A DNA stretch of 64,000 nucleotides, from assembly GCF_036320965.1 (NCBI RefSeq), contig NC_092281.1:9215392-9279391 (forward strand), written 5' to 3'. A model generated the notes under the pieces. It saw only the letters and a list, made by a program, of their open reading frames with translations, was not told the origin of the DNA and made no database searches. The stretch is from Panulirus ornatus (Eukaryota > Arthropoda > Malacostraca > Decapoda > Palinuridae). Positions 25,025-38,948 of the stretch are shown piece by piece (the stretch's first letter is position 1; each line of letters opens with the position of its first letter). A program made the position numbers and the translations under genes.

Positions 25025-25155
25025 TGCTCAACACCCATCTAAGAGACGTACCCTTAACATCCTCAGCTCCCAGCAGAGAGAATAAATCTTATCCTCAGCA
25101 CCCAGCTGAGAGAATTAGCCTTATCCTCAGCAACCAGCTGAGGGATGTAGCCTCG
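25025..25155 (+). repeat. 32-bp minisatellite with embedded hairpin
   Basis: Units contain TTATCCTCAGCACCCAGCTG plus AGAGAATTAGCC; two good copies and two decayed ones. CTCAGC and GCTGAG inside each good unit can pair across a 5-nt loop. Confidence 0.85.
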
Positions 25156-25944
25156 TCAACCACAGCATACGTAGGTGCTCAAACATCTTGATCTCCCGGA
25201 AATAATGGCAGCTGACCTTCGATTCTCCATGAAAGTGATGCTTGAATATTGCCAATACCGTCAACCACATACACACCTTCGTGACACATATAGTCCAGCT
25301 ACCGAAGGGTAAGGTATAAGAACCAGTCGGTGGATGTGATCAATTATCGGTTAAACTAGATAGAAAGATGTGATTACTAAGGGGAAATCCCCTGATCCAA
25401 TTACGTCCAATGTCCGAAAAATATTCGTCAAATGTTCTGGCAATATCGTCTGCTGATGTGTTTGGTATGAATCAATAACTCTTTCAGGGATTCTGAACTT
25501 GCTGTTTCATGGGTTTGTTCTCTTCATAGTACTGAAGTGTAGCCTTTAACCGAGTTCTCTTCTACGCGATACAAAAAAAGAAAACTTTGTCTCTTTTTTG
25601 TACTTTTTTTCTTCCCCTCTCCATTCCGTTTTCCAGATTCATATTTCCAGTATTTTCCCGGGGAAAGAATTATTTTTTTTCCTAAAAGGACAAATATAAG
25701 CAAGAGTCTTACAAGCCCTCAAGTTTTGTCATGGTTACTTTGAAGAAGGATTATTACAAAAGTTGTGGAGTGTGTCTCTTGAAGTAATATTAACTTTCTC
25801 ATGACGATTCATACGTAAAATGCTGTACAGGAACGTTAAACTTTTTTCATGTACTACTTCTTGCAGACGAGAGACGCCATTATGAAGCTGTAACTCTCTA
25901 AACTTACAGAGTATGAGTATCAAGTTCCTGAACTGGCAGGGTTA
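25156..25944. other. Unique spacer
   Basis: Poly-T and poly-A runs at 25570-25690. No gene recognised. Confidence 0.5.
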
Positions 25945-26076
25945 CAGGGTCAGTACATGGCGGGGGAAGGTCACCCTGCCAAGTGAGGTCACGTTCTGGT
26001 CGACCAGTCTGGCCTGCCAGGTCACCAAGCCGTGACCAGTGTGAGGTCGAGGCGTCAGGAAGGTCAGAAGGTCACC
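25945..26076 (+). other. Cluster of AGGTCA-type hexamers
   Basis: Hexamers at 25947 (GGGTCA), 25968, 25986, 26019, 26061 and 26069 (all AGGTCA) lie within about 130 bp. AGGTCAGAAGGTCA at 26061-26074 is a direct repeat with a 2-bp spacer. AGGTCA is the core half-site of nuclear receptors such as RXR/USP partners. The cluster may equally be a decayed minisatellite with an AGGTCAC core, because no gene is visible nearby. Confidence 0.5.
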
Positions 26077-26149
26077 TTTAAACATCTTGAGAACGTCAGA
26101 TGCTCAGCTCCTGCCTGAAGAACCTCCGTGAGAACTGTTGAGTAAAGAT

Positions 26150-26290
26150 GCGGGAGGCCCTGGTGGCTGAGTGGTTCTGATGGTAACCTCGCAAAGACTC
26201 GGGCCCAGGGTTCGAGGACCAAGCCACTGGTATTCGAACTATTGTCTGGTTGATGGAATTTGAACGACAAACCAGAGTAACGTTTAAGAT
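26150..26290 (+). mobile_element. tRNA-derived SINE (fragment)
   Basis: The head carries a class II tRNA-like pattern: an A-box-like TGGCTGAGTGG at 26164-26174 and a B-box-like GGTTCGAGGACC at 26209-26220, 35 bp apart, preceded by GGAGGCCC. It is followed by about 65 bp of body that does not look like tRNA. The acceptor stem is not closed and there is no anticodon arm of normal length, so this is an RNA polymerase III-type retroposon, not a functional tRNA gene. The 3' limit is not certain because no simple-repeat tail or target duplication was identified. Confidence 0.7.
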
Positions 26291-26873
26291 ATTTTTCATC
26301 AGCAGTATTCCTTTTTCTAGCATTTTAAGGATCAAATGAACATGAAAAGGCCAAGAGTGACAGTATGACCAAAGATTTCATAGATTCTAAGTTTTCCAAG
26401 TCCGTGAATAATTTTCCTAAACGAGGAATACATTCTGGCCTCATGATGGAAGCAGCATCAGCAGCTCTGTTGAAGGTGGATAATAATATTCTTGAGCGGA
26501 ATGAGAACGTCTTGGTTTTAGAAATAATCTTCTCTTTACTCAAACGATGCCATCCACATTATGAAATATCTCGTGACAAGAATATTAGAGAGCATTTTCT
26601 TGTTATCCGTGACAACACCTCAGCCACTCTTCTCAATTAGTTACCTGAGTTTTGAGTAACCCTGAACTGGCGGGGAAGACTAACAAAGGAAGGCGTTTCC
26701 AGAAGAAAGAAAGAAAGAAAAAAGAAGAACACAGACTGATATTTTAACCCCATTTTCTAAAGATCCGAATGTCCATGTTAAGGCGAACACGCTTACTTAA
26801 GACAAACGTTTCGCCAGCCCACAGTTCTGAAAAATACGTTTTGTTCCTTCTCCTCCGAAAGAGATGATATAAT
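26291..26873. other. Unique spacer
   Basis: A 91-codon plus frame (26365-26640) has no recognisable domain. Short (GAAA)n at 26703-26722. Confidence 0.45.
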
Positions 26874-26983
26874 CTGCAAGGAATTACGAAGCTAAGCTCT
26901 GCTTGGCCGAGCCTGCAGGAGAGTCAGCCTGCAAGGAATTATAAAGCTAAGCTCTATTTTGCCGAGCATGCAAGAAGCACAGC
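26874..26983 (+). repeat. 55-bp tandem duplication
   Basis: CTGCAAGGAATTACGAAGCT...CAGGAGAGTCAGC (26874-26928) is followed at once by CTGCAAGGAATTATAAAGCT...CAAGAAGCACAGC (26929-26983). The copies are the same length, with about nine substitutions by eye. Confidence 0.93.
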
Positions 26984-27059
26984 CAGTTTTCTGTGTGTTT
27001 AATGCTACGTGTTTATCCAAGTTACACATCCATCTACCTTCGAGAAATGTCCTCTCTCT

Positions 27060-27515
27060 TTCACATGGCCTCCTCCAGACACACTGCGATCCACGGATCC
27101 ATTCGAGTTCATTCATCATTCCCAGATCATCTTCAGCCCACGTATCATATTACCTCCCGACTCCCCTCAGTTCCTTCCATCACCCGTCAGCCGCCTCTCT
27201 CCAGTCTATCCATCACCCGCCAGACTCCCCTCACCTCCTTCTAGTTCTCCCATCATCCGTCAGACTACCGCCAGTCCACCCATCATCCGCCAGACTTCTT
27301 CAAGCCCAGCCACCACATCATACGAAACTCACCAACCACCTCCTCCACACTACTCATCATACACAGACTCCCTCCACTCCAACCACCACTATCTATAAAC
27401 ATTTTCCCAGTACACCCATCATTCCTAGTGCTTCCACAGTAGCTCCTGGAACCCATCAGACCCCCCCTGGCTATCCACCGAGGGATGGCAAACACCGCTC
27501 ATGGATAGTTCCTTT
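27060..27515 (+). repeat. Pyrimidine-rich decayed minisatellite
   Basis: CATCACCCGTCAG, CATCACCCGCCAGACT, CATCATCCGTCAGACTACC and CATCATCCGCCAGACTTC recur at about 32-42-bp spacing between 27180 and 27300, in strongly C/T/A-biased sequence. Long frames across it (26959-27519 and overlapping ones) are Pro/Ser/His/Thr rich and open in more than one register, so they are treated as compositional. Confidence 0.7.
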
Positions 27516-27805
27516 CTAAACTAAAAAATTCCGTGTCAGATCCAAGTGTTCATCCAGAGAAACTGCTTAGTGAGACAACAACCAGCAGTATACCTGAGAT
27601 CCATGTATTAGGGAGGCGAGTGTACCTCAGTCTAACACATAATAACAGGTTTCATAAGGACCCAAATTAAAGCAGTCTTCCCACACCAAATAGTCCCTGA
27701 GGGTAGTGGGATTTCCTCTATATCCTCACTAATGGTGTGGACGATAAGATTGAAACTACATTAGGTAATTAAGTCACAGAGGCAAGAGAAGCAGTGGACA
27801 GGAAA
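27516..27805. other. Unique spacer
   Basis: No array or gene seen, apart from the weak similarity near 27608 to the palindrome at 13829. Confidence 0.45.
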
Positions 27806-27818
27806 GTGTGTGTGTGGG

Positions 27819-27862
<44 letters not shown>

Positions 27863-27869
27863 TGTGTGT
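27806..27869 (+). repeat. (GT)n microsatellite, interrupted
   Basis: GT array with three substitutions (GGGTG, TGCG, GGGTG). Confidence 0.96.
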
Positions 27870-28009
27870 TAGAGTGGCATCAAGGTACAGTGTAAACGTT
27901 ACTGAGGAAAAATAGATTTGTATTATGTTGTAGAAGAAAGACTGGATAAATGGTATAAAGTGATGTACTACAGAGTTCGAACCATGTCAGAAGAATTCGA
28001 GATGTAGTA

Positions 28010-28170
28010 TGGTGTGGTGCAGTGTGGAAAAGTGTGTGGAAGAGGGAAGGAATAAACCTAGTCTGGTGGAGTGTGGTATACTGCGTGGGAGAGGGAAGTG
28101 AAGCCTGGTGTGGTGTAGTGTGGTATAGTGTGAGAAAGAGGGAGGTACAGGCAGGCCTGGTGCAGTGTGT
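28010..28170 (+). repeat. 42-54-bp minisatellite, about three copies
   Basis: Units at 28010, 28064 and 28106 start TGGTG(T/G)GGTGYAGTGTGG and contain a GGAAGAGGGAAG or GAGAGGGAAGTG block. Unit lengths differ (54, 42, about 52 bp). A fourth partial unit begins at 28158. The minus-strand frames rich in HTTPHQ/LPSP come from it. Confidence 0.85.
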
Positions 28171-28321
28171 ATATATACACCGTAACCCAAGCGTTGCCCT
28201 GGATGATATGTACATTGTCAAGAAGCCAAATATTTAAACTCCCCAAACTCAGGTCTTAAACCCAGAACGTTACTTTACCTTACGTTGAAGGGAGAGAGGG
28301 AGGCGACTGAAAAATTGCACT

Positions 28322-28324
<3 letters not shown>

Positions 28325-28401
<77 letters not shown>

Positions 28402-28409
28402 TCTCTCTC
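28325..28409 (+). repeat. (CT)42 microsatellite
   Basis: CT array with a single CCC interruption at 28397. Confidence 0.98.
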
Positions 28410-28547
28410 GGACGAAAAAAAATAGACATACATTTTTTATCAAGAGGCGTCACGTAGATAAAGGCTTCCAGCACTGGCCATAAAATGTTTAGGTTTGGAT
28501 CCCAGTGTTGCCGCCTATGTGAGGAGGAGATAATGATTTTTTCCTTT

Positions 28548-28745
28548 TATGTTAGCTGGGACGGCACGACACGGGTAGCTGATGCCTTAATCAAGACCAT
28601 CCCATTAACGCTACATATGCATACCCTAGCCTGAGCCCCACCCTTAAGGATGGATGACCAGCTGGGTTTACTGTGGACTGAATGTCGTAACCAGGATTCA
28701 AACCTATGCGCCCTACATCTCAGTTATGGAGAATCTATAACCTAT
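28548..28745 (-). mobile_element. Second SINE family, minus strand
   Basis: On the minus strand a B-box-like GGTTTGAATCCTGG (plus 28691-28704) heads a body that includes TTAATGGGATGGTCTTGATT and a tail ending CCCAGCTAACATAAAAGGAA (plus about 28540-28559). The order, a pol III-like box near one end and an A-rich end at the other, fits a SINE. A truncated relative at 57021-57080 shares the tail-proximal 60 bp, which supports a dispersed family. The A box is not obvious. I recall similar sequence from decapod genomes but cannot check it here. Confidence 0.7.
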
Positions 28746-29251
<506 letters not shown>

Positions 29252-29305
29252 AACAGCTTTAGTTTCCTGGTGGGTGCTAGTATGACTGTGTGGCGCTCAG
29301 AGGTG

Positions 29306-29308
<3 letters not shown>

Positions 29309-29363
<55 letters not shown>
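29309..29363 (+). repeat. (GA)27 microsatellite
   Basis: Perfect GA array only 60 bp from the preceding GT array. Confidence 0.98.
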
Positions 29364-29368
<5 letters not shown>

Positions 29369-30507
29369 CGACTTTGGAGGAAAGACCAGCTGCCGTCTGG
29401 CAGCTGGTGATACCGCCCTACCAGCTCTGAGCACCCCCACACGCCAAAAATCGAGTCCACGTGCCTGAAATATCAGGACAGAGGGCTGACCCCCCCTCCA
29501 CCACGGTGGTCTGGGAGCATGAATCACTGCCTCGATACATGAAAGTGTCGTCCGAAATGTGAGACTAAGTCCCTACTCGTCACAGCTCTTAGTGACCCAC
29601 TACAGATCATTCCTACGACTTCAAAGTAATAACAGATCAATAAGCCACTTGCCGGCTCTGTTGTCTTTAAGCTGACTAGCTTGGCAGTGCGTTCTAGAGT
29701 GCACATGGCGGTTATCGAACCAAGGTACCATGAATCTGGTGACTACAAGAAGACACACACACACACACATACTCTCACACGTACCACAAAACCACTGTCC
29801 AGGTTATCCAAGAGGTCAGGGGTCACTCATCAGCGTAGGCTTAGGCTCCAGGGGTCAGATTTAGGTCACTAAAGTGGACGTTCCATAACAGAGGAACCAG
29901 AAGACTAGTACTGTCCATTAGAAGAGTCTCACTTACTGCCAAGGGGGCGCAATCGCTGAGAACGCATCCGTCCGTCTGTCTTGCAAAACAGTTTCATCAA
30001 ATTGTTTCCACTCAATTTTCTTTTATATTGTGTGTCGCTGAGACAAACTGAATTTCTACCCGGTGGAAATACTCGTTCCATTTTCCCTTTTCAGGACATT
30101 TTACGAGGCAGTCTTTTGTACAAAGACTCTTTAAAAGCGATTTGATAAAGTCAATATAAATCCATTCTAGGACGCTTGTGTCTTTTCTTTTTTCTTTGAG
30201 ACGTTTTGTTGAACTTTCTTTACAACTTGTCACTGGTATTTTATGAGGCCTGTGTAGCTCTCTACTTACCATTAGCAAGACCTTACGTTAAATGGTGAAC
30301 GTATACCCTACCCAGTAATAATGTCGGAGCCATTTGAGGCGATGTGATCATCCGATAAGGACGCTCTGCCTCACTGTGTACCGAGAATTCCGGCTGATTA
30401 TATCCACAGCTGGCCACATTATTCAGCCGGCAATGATCATATCATACGTAGATTATAACATTACTATATTGTCACATATACCAAAATAACAGGCCCTAAT
30501 ATATCCT

Positions 30508-30510
<3 letters not shown>
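29364..30510. other. Unique spacer
   Basis: (AC)9 at 29752-29770. AGGTCAGGGGTCA at 29813-29825 and GGGTCAGATTTAGGTCA at 29852-29868 are AGGTCA-type direct repeats with 1- and 5-bp spacers. No gene recognised. Confidence 0.45.

Positions 30511-30596
<86 letters not shown>
30511..30596. repeat. (AT)43 microsatellite
   Basis: Perfect AT array. Confidence 0.98.
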
Positions 30597-30598
<2 letters not shown>

Positions 30599-31211
30599 TC
30601 CACTACAACCCATACCGTACCGTTGATTAATTCATATACATCGCTTGGGACTACGTTTCCTCCCCTTCTGCATACAATCCACCTTACACTGCCGTGATAA
30701 ACACCAGAAAACCTAGTCTAAAACATCATTTAATGCCACACAATTAACCTAAGGATTGCTGAGCCTGAAAGCTAATTAGAACGTTATGCAGGAGTAGTGA
30801 ACTAGGAAATATAGAGGCTTAATTTGCAAGTTGGGAGTTGGGAGTAGTTATGATAAGCCTTATGATAACTCACTGTGCTATGGAAACATTTTGGGGAATA
30901 TGAGAAGGATGCAGATGCGGATGTATGATGCGTGTGTAGAAAGGGAAGGATGAGAAAAACGGGACTGTAACACCAGTGCTAGAACTTGTGTGCAGTAGTC
31001 TAGAATAATATGGAAATAGCAGGTTGAAATAGGACGTTGAGGTTGAATGGTGGGGTTGAGGTAAGTTCGATGACTGACTTCCTATGTAACAGTACCTGCC
31101 TTACGGATGTGTATGTAGGTAACGCTTCTCGGAGGTGAGAGGGTAAAGGAACGTGGTAGAGTGGATGTAGGAGAAATATAACGTTGAGATGAGTGATATG
31201 AAGATATATAA
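30597..31211. other. Unique spacer
   Basis: No gene or array. Direct repeat TTGGGAGT at 30829-30843. Confidence 0.5.
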
Positions 31212-31235
31212 CAATATATATATATATATATATAT

Positions 31236-31284
<49 letters not shown>

Positions 31285-31287
31285 TAT
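31212..31287. repeat. AT-rich simple repeat
   Basis: (AT)n with TAATAT phase breaks, immediately upstream of duplication copy A. Confidence 0.96.
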
Positions 31288-31399
31288 TTTATTTTATATT
31301 TCCTTAATCGTATATGTATAGTACAAGGATATAATATAATAAAATAGTCATACTACCTCCCATAACAGACAAAGAAGTCCACAGAGAGAAAAATATAAA

Positions 31400-32490
31400 A
31401 CAAGTATAATCACAAGCTACGGGAGTCGACGAAGCTTAACATCATTGAACTAATTATCCATAACACTCAACCCCTTTCACATGTAATTCACTCTATTTTG
31501 CCTACTTTCAACCGACTGCTTTCGCCCCAAACACAATCTTATACTCTTCCTCTTTCACCTCCAATTGTCCATCCCTCTGCTTCCTCCACCATATACAAAT
31601 CCTCTTTGCATCTTCTCTTCATCTACATTACCGTCGTGGCTGAAGCCTTTAAAACCACGTTCTGGTCTCGTCACCATGGCTGTTTTGATTACATCTCTTA
31701 CGTATACTTAGGCATCGATACACTGTCTTCATCACCATTCTGCAGAACGTTTTGCACGCTACACCAGGTGCCTTGTGACATTTAAATAAAGCCATGCCTC
31801 GTCGCATGACAACAGTTGGTTACCTTTTGGTAAACGATACCATTTGTTTCCGTATGGTTCTCGACTTCCAACATTTGTTCAAGGCCAAAAATTTGACGCT
31901 ACCCAACCTGTACACACCACCGTTCCAGTCCTCGTATCGGAAAATCACTCCCAAATTTAAAAACTTTCTCCTTCTCCTCCTCCAGATTTTCCCCATTCAC
32001 AATATCCTACTTACGATTTCCCTCGTTCTTGTACAAACTGACTTTATTAAATAACAACTCTCTAACTTTTATTTCAATAATTATACCAAATCAATCACAT
32101 ATTCATTTATAATAATACAGCAATTAGTTATATAATAACAATCTTCAAACTACTGACTTTCCGCAGCACTCTTCTAGCCCCTAAGAACAGATACTTGCCC
32201 TTTTCAGGAACCTCTACCTGTACCCTTCCTTTACCCATCCATAATATATTAAATCAACCTTGAGATCTGAAAGACGTTGGTAAATTACGATTCACAGATC
32301 CATCACTTACTCCACCCTCACGTTACACAGCCATTTAAACTAACTTGATAAATTTTTGCATTCTAACAATTTACGCCAACGATTATAACATACTTCCAAG
32401 GTCAACCTACATCTTACATGCAGTATCTCACAATAAATAGTAATTATATCATAAATGTTGGAATAATCTCTTAATAATTCTTCAAAAAAT
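31400..32490 (+). repeat. Old direct duplication, copy A
   Basis: Begins ATAATCACAAGCTACGGGAG at 31408 and aligns in order with copy B (from 32738). Shared landmarks: CATCCCTCTG; GTCGTGG; CACTG(G)TCTTCAT; GTGCCTTGTGACATTTAAATAAAGCC against GGCCTTGTGAATATTGAAATAAATGCC; TATCGGAAAATMA and TTTAAAAACTTTC with CTCCTTCTCCTCCTCC; GAACTCTCTA; CCAACGATTATAACATA; CATAAATCTCTTAATRAATTC. Open frames at 31498-31785 and 31794-32054 are not conserved in copy B, so coding is not supported. A dispersed element of unknown class is the alternative. Confidence 0.75.
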
Positions 32491-32545
32491 TTAAATATAT
32501 ATATTAAATATATATATATTAAATATATATATATATATAATATAT

Positions 32546-32608
<63 letters not shown>

Positions 32609-32649
32609 TAATATATATATATTAATATATATATATATATAATATATAT

Positions 32650-32692
<43 letters not shown>

Positions 32693-32693
32693 T
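32491..32693. repeat. Imperfect AT satellite-like block, about 200 bp
   Basis: AT runs broken regularly by TTAATA or TAATAT phase shifts, in contrast to the perfect AT arrays elsewhere. It ends in a short (GA)9 at 32700-32716 and directly precedes copy B of the duplication, as the AT block at 31212 precedes copy A. Confidence 0.95.
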
Positions 32694-33468
32694 AGAAAAA
32701 GAGAGAGAGAGAGAGAACAAATGTTAAAGAAAGAATAATCACAAGCTACGGGAGTGGACGAAGCAAACAATGAACAATTACTGGGAGATATATCTACCTC
32801 ATCCTTCTCTTCGTAATTGGATTAATTAGCCTATTTGGTCAACCAGAACTGGCTTCGTTTACGCACCAAAATCGTGCCTTAACTCTGTCCCTCTTTAAGC
32901 ACTCACCGTAACCATCCCTCTGAGGCTTCCCCAAGGGGATATATCTAATCTGCTTTGCCCTCTCTGTTTAAGTCCTGTAACATAACCGGTCGTGGTGGTG
33001 AGGCTTTACCGCTGAGGGTGTGGTGGTGTTCATGAGGGTGTGGTGGTGTTCATGGTGATACATGAGGCGATGGTGACACTGGTCTTCATGATCTTGTCAT
33101 CAACTGCACAGGTACGTGTAGTGGCACTGCTTACGTACGGTGGCCTTGTGAATATTGAAATAAATGCCATTGGTTTGTGGGTGGGAGAGACCGTAGTGGT
33201 TCTGTGATAGGATGGGTGTGACAGTCGTGGTGTTCGTAGTGGTGCTCGTATCCTAGTCTCGTAACGAAGAACTGTGAGAAAAGCAAAACAAGAGTACACA
33301 CCACCATTATACAGCTGGCTGGTATCGGAAAATAATCCGAAGCTTTAAAAACTTTCCTCCTTCTCCTCCTCCCGAAAAATCTGTCCTGAATTACGATTAT
33401 CACTTACAGTTTTTCTCGTGTTTGTGTAGAAAATAGATTTCATATAAAAAGGAACTCTCTATCTATTA

Positions 33469-33550
<82 letters not shown>
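33469..33550. repeat. (AT)41 microsatellite
   Basis: Perfect AT array abutting the hairpin element. Confidence 0.98.
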
Positions 33551-33552
<2 letters not shown>

Positions 33553-33660
33553 CTTTCAAACTATTCGCCATTTCCCGCGTTAGCGAGGTAGCGTTAAGAA
33601 CAGATGACTGGGCCTTTGAGGGGATAACCTCACCTGGCCCCCTTCTCTGTTCCTTCTTAA
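33551..33660 (+). mobile_element. Short decapod-type hairpin element next to (AT)n
   Basis: Starts TTCTTTCAAACTATTCGCCA right after (AT)n and continues with CCCGCGTTAGCGAGGTAGCG. The second half folds: GAACAGA (33598-33604) pairs with TCTGTTC (33646-33652), GGGCC (33610-33614) with GGCCC (33636-33640), and TGAGG with CCTCA inside. It interrupts copy B of the duplication. I recall near-identical sequence as an abundant repeat in decapod genomes, typically joined to an AT microsatellite; this is memory, not a search. No coding capacity, so a non-autonomous element is the best guess. Confidence 0.7.
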
Positions 33661-33723
33661 TATGATTATATTAACCTTCGATGATTCTTTGAAAGGAGAG
33701 TTGGTATATTTCGTGCACCAGAC

Positions 33724-33756
33724 TCACCATCAGCTAACTCCAGCCGCTGATGGTGA
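33724..33756. other. 11-bp perfect hairpin
   Basis: TCACCATCAGC (33724-33734) and GCTGATGGTGA (33746-33756) pair perfectly around an 11-nt loop. The equivalent stretch of duplication copy A does not preserve the stem. Confidence 0.75.
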
Positions 33757-33960
33757 CAGCATAATCTATACAATTTGTTGATCTTTTGCATTCAAGTGGG
33801 AATATTACGGCCAACGATTATAACCATATTCACATTAGGGTACGAACCCGTAACATTTGACATGAGATAGCTCACTAATATGATTAGTATTTCATATAAA
33901 GTAGAATGTGGGACATAAATCTCTTAATGAATTCATCAAAAATTTCCATATTCAGGATCA

Positions 33961-34613
33961 TCTTTGTCAAATAGGAAAAAAAAAGAAAAATACATCCACG
34001 CGAATTTGACAGATTCAATACGTGCATTTACAAATCAATCGACAGATGAAAATTTTAGCGGAAAATATCACTTTGGTATGTGCAGCCATGTCAGCTGTAA
34101 TATAGAATGGAAAATCATGTGATTGATGGAATAGCATAACAATCTGTTTTCTGTTTGTTTTGACGCATGGTGCGGACTCTGACTTAATAACCTATAGCTG
34201 ATGAGAACCAGTACGTCCAGCAACGTATGCACAACATCACATTGATAAAATAACATGATATTGTACTCTATATGTTGCCACGTATGGTACGAACTGTGGC
34301 TGATTGCATTCAGCTTTTTTTGGTGGCCAGTCAATCCAAACAATGTACATACATGACATTGGTTCTTTAATAACTCAAAACCTCCTCATCAAGATGGTCA
34401 GCTTTGGATGAGCTAGTTGAGGTGAGAAAGGCCACCAGCTTCCTGGATCAGAAGGTATACATATGGGAGAGGAAAGTGCAGTATAGTTGAGGTTGTCAAG
34501 ATCTTCTGATGACTTCCTTACACTTTCACATGGCTTCTGTTACCAATGGAGATGTCTGTAAACAACTTACAGTGGAGACTCTGGATTCCAATGTCAGTAC
34601 ACAGCGAGAAACA
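33961..34613. other. AT-rich unique spacer
   Basis: No gene recognised. TATGTG or GTATGT plus GCAGCC-type words around 34075-34330 repeat loosely. Confidence 0.45.
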
Positions 34614-34637
34614 TATATATATATATATATATATATA
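34614..34637. repeat. (AT)12
   Basis: Short perfect AT array. Confidence 0.95.
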
Positions 34638-34838
34638 AACCAGATCAGAGTTACACGAGGTAGAACTAAGCTTATTGCAAAAATGTTCTAAACTGTAAAA
34701 TCATAAAGATCACGAAAAGACAGGTGTTTATAAGCCTTGTAGTGCTTACAGATGGTTGGGCCAGTCAGCTAAAGTCTCCTACAATCCTACAACTTTTCAC
34801 TCCACCTGTGAGAACTTCATTCATAACTGTGATATTAA

Positions 34839-34839
<1 letters not shown>

Positions 34840-34915
<76 letters not shown>
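34840..34915. repeat. (AT)38 microsatellite
   Basis: Perfect AT array. Confidence 0.98.
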
Positions 34916-34917
<2 letters not shown>

Positions 34918-35633
34918 AAAATAATGGCATTAGAATGGAACAGTAACAACAGGACATTGCAAAAGCAGCATTATTTTATCATCTACTTCAAACGTTTGAA
35001 TAACAGAATCACTGACGTCAGAGTACAATATGTTGACAGAAAAAAAGGTCTTTCTTTATTGTGACAATTAGAATCGCAATCCAAAAGTACCAAACCTATC
35101 CAGCAGCAAAATACTTGACACGGGGAGGCGTTACAGATTTAACTTTAAGTTTCTCACCGTGAAATATGTGGAGAAGAATTAACCTCACAGTAGATGTACC
35201 TAAATCCTCTATATTCCACACAATATAACCATCAGTAGATACGTGTGTCTTTTTTTTTTTTAACCGAGAACCAAAATAATCATCATCAAATCCTATCTTT
35301 GAGTAATAATGATTAACGACATGCATGAGAAAAAAAAAAGGTTTTATTTGTTTTTCCAATAACGAAAAAGAAAAAAAAAATGGGGGCCATTTTTACATAG
35401 GAGTTCATAGAACATATTTCCAATTATATCGGACTAGAATAGAGAGAGTGAATTACAAAAAAAAAAAAATACTATTGTTGAAGAGAAATTCTATTTCATA
35501 ACTTGTTGTTTTCCAACATAACGTAATATGCAACACTGATGTATCACAAAGAGAACTACAGGTAAACCAAATGGATTGCTCTCCATGTGTGATGATGGCG
35601 AGCTAAGATCAATATTGGATGTGTTATGTCTGA

Positions 35634-35635
<2 letters not shown>
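34916..35635. other. AT-rich unique spacer
   Basis: Several poly-A runs (35330-35380, 35457-35470). No gene recognised. Confidence 0.5.

Positions 35636-35680
<45 letters not shown>
35636..35680 (+). repeat. (GT)22 microsatellite
   Basis: Perfect GT array. Confidence 0.98.
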
Positions 35681-36443
<763 letters not shown>

Positions 36444-36613
36444 TATAAAGATAACCTACACATGATTGTCTTAGAATAGTAATATCTACTGAACATAGGA
36501 CATTTATTTTTTCTTAAGTCGTGAAACTCCCACAGAAAACTTTATTATGTTGATAAGATTGTAAAGTGGATAACGTTATTAGCATGTTAATTAAGAGTTG
36601 GTGACGAGACGCA

Positions 36614-36616
<3 letters not shown>

Positions 36617-36676
<60 letters not shown>
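36617..36676 (+). repeat. (GA)30 microsatellite
   Basis: Perfect AG array. It lies 65 bp from the CT array at 36742 in the opposite sense, so the two can pair as long inverted repeats. Confidence 0.98.
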
Positions 36677-36678
<2 letters not shown>

Positions 36679-36741
36679 AAAGAAGAGAACGCTTTGTTTC
36701 TCTCCTCTACTTTTTAATCATTCCTCTAACCATCTCTGTTA

Positions 36742-38317
<1,576 letters not shown>

Positions 38318-38390
<73 letters not shown>

Positions 38391-38391
38391 G
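38318..38391 (+). repeat. (GA)31 followed by G12
   Basis: GA 38318-38380 ends in a 12-base G run. Confidence 0.97.
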
Positions 38392-38567
38392 AGACCTGGG
38401 AACACTTTAATGATCCAGACAACAAACTCGTGCAATCTATCCAGGACATACTGGCAGCGAGCGACCTCAGCAAGCACCTCAGCGTTGCCTGGTAATGACG
38501 CCTCCCTTAATTCACTTGTCTCCTGCACCGTTCGTGTGTCTATAGACGCGTGTATATATCTCAGGGG

Positions 38568-38870
<303 letters not shown>

Positions 38871-38948
38871 CTGGCAATGGCTGCCTCAGCCATCGCCAAG
38901 ACTTTAGGTGATGTTGCTGGTCTTACCAGAGGACCTAACACAACCTGC

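Larger units (their letters stand above)
32736..33960 (+). repeat. Old direct duplication, copy B (interrupted)
   Basis: Starts AATCACAAGCTACGGGAGTG near 32738 and follows copy A in order to about 33960. Between 33469 and about 33660 it is interrupted by (AT)n and the hairpin element, which have no counterpart in copy A. A local duplication GAGGGTGTGGTGGTGTTCAT occurs twice at 33015-33053. Minus-strand frames here (33030-33299 and 33131-33403) have no equivalent in copy A. Confidence 0.75.

Noticed and set aside
26150..26222. Functional tRNA gene
   Set aside because: A- and B-box-like sequences exist, but the acceptor stem does not close and the anticodon arm is not normal; SINE head is the better reading.
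26959..27519. 186-codon Pro/Ser/His-rich frame
   Set aside because: Overlaps a decayed minisatellite and coexists with other open registers over the same bases.
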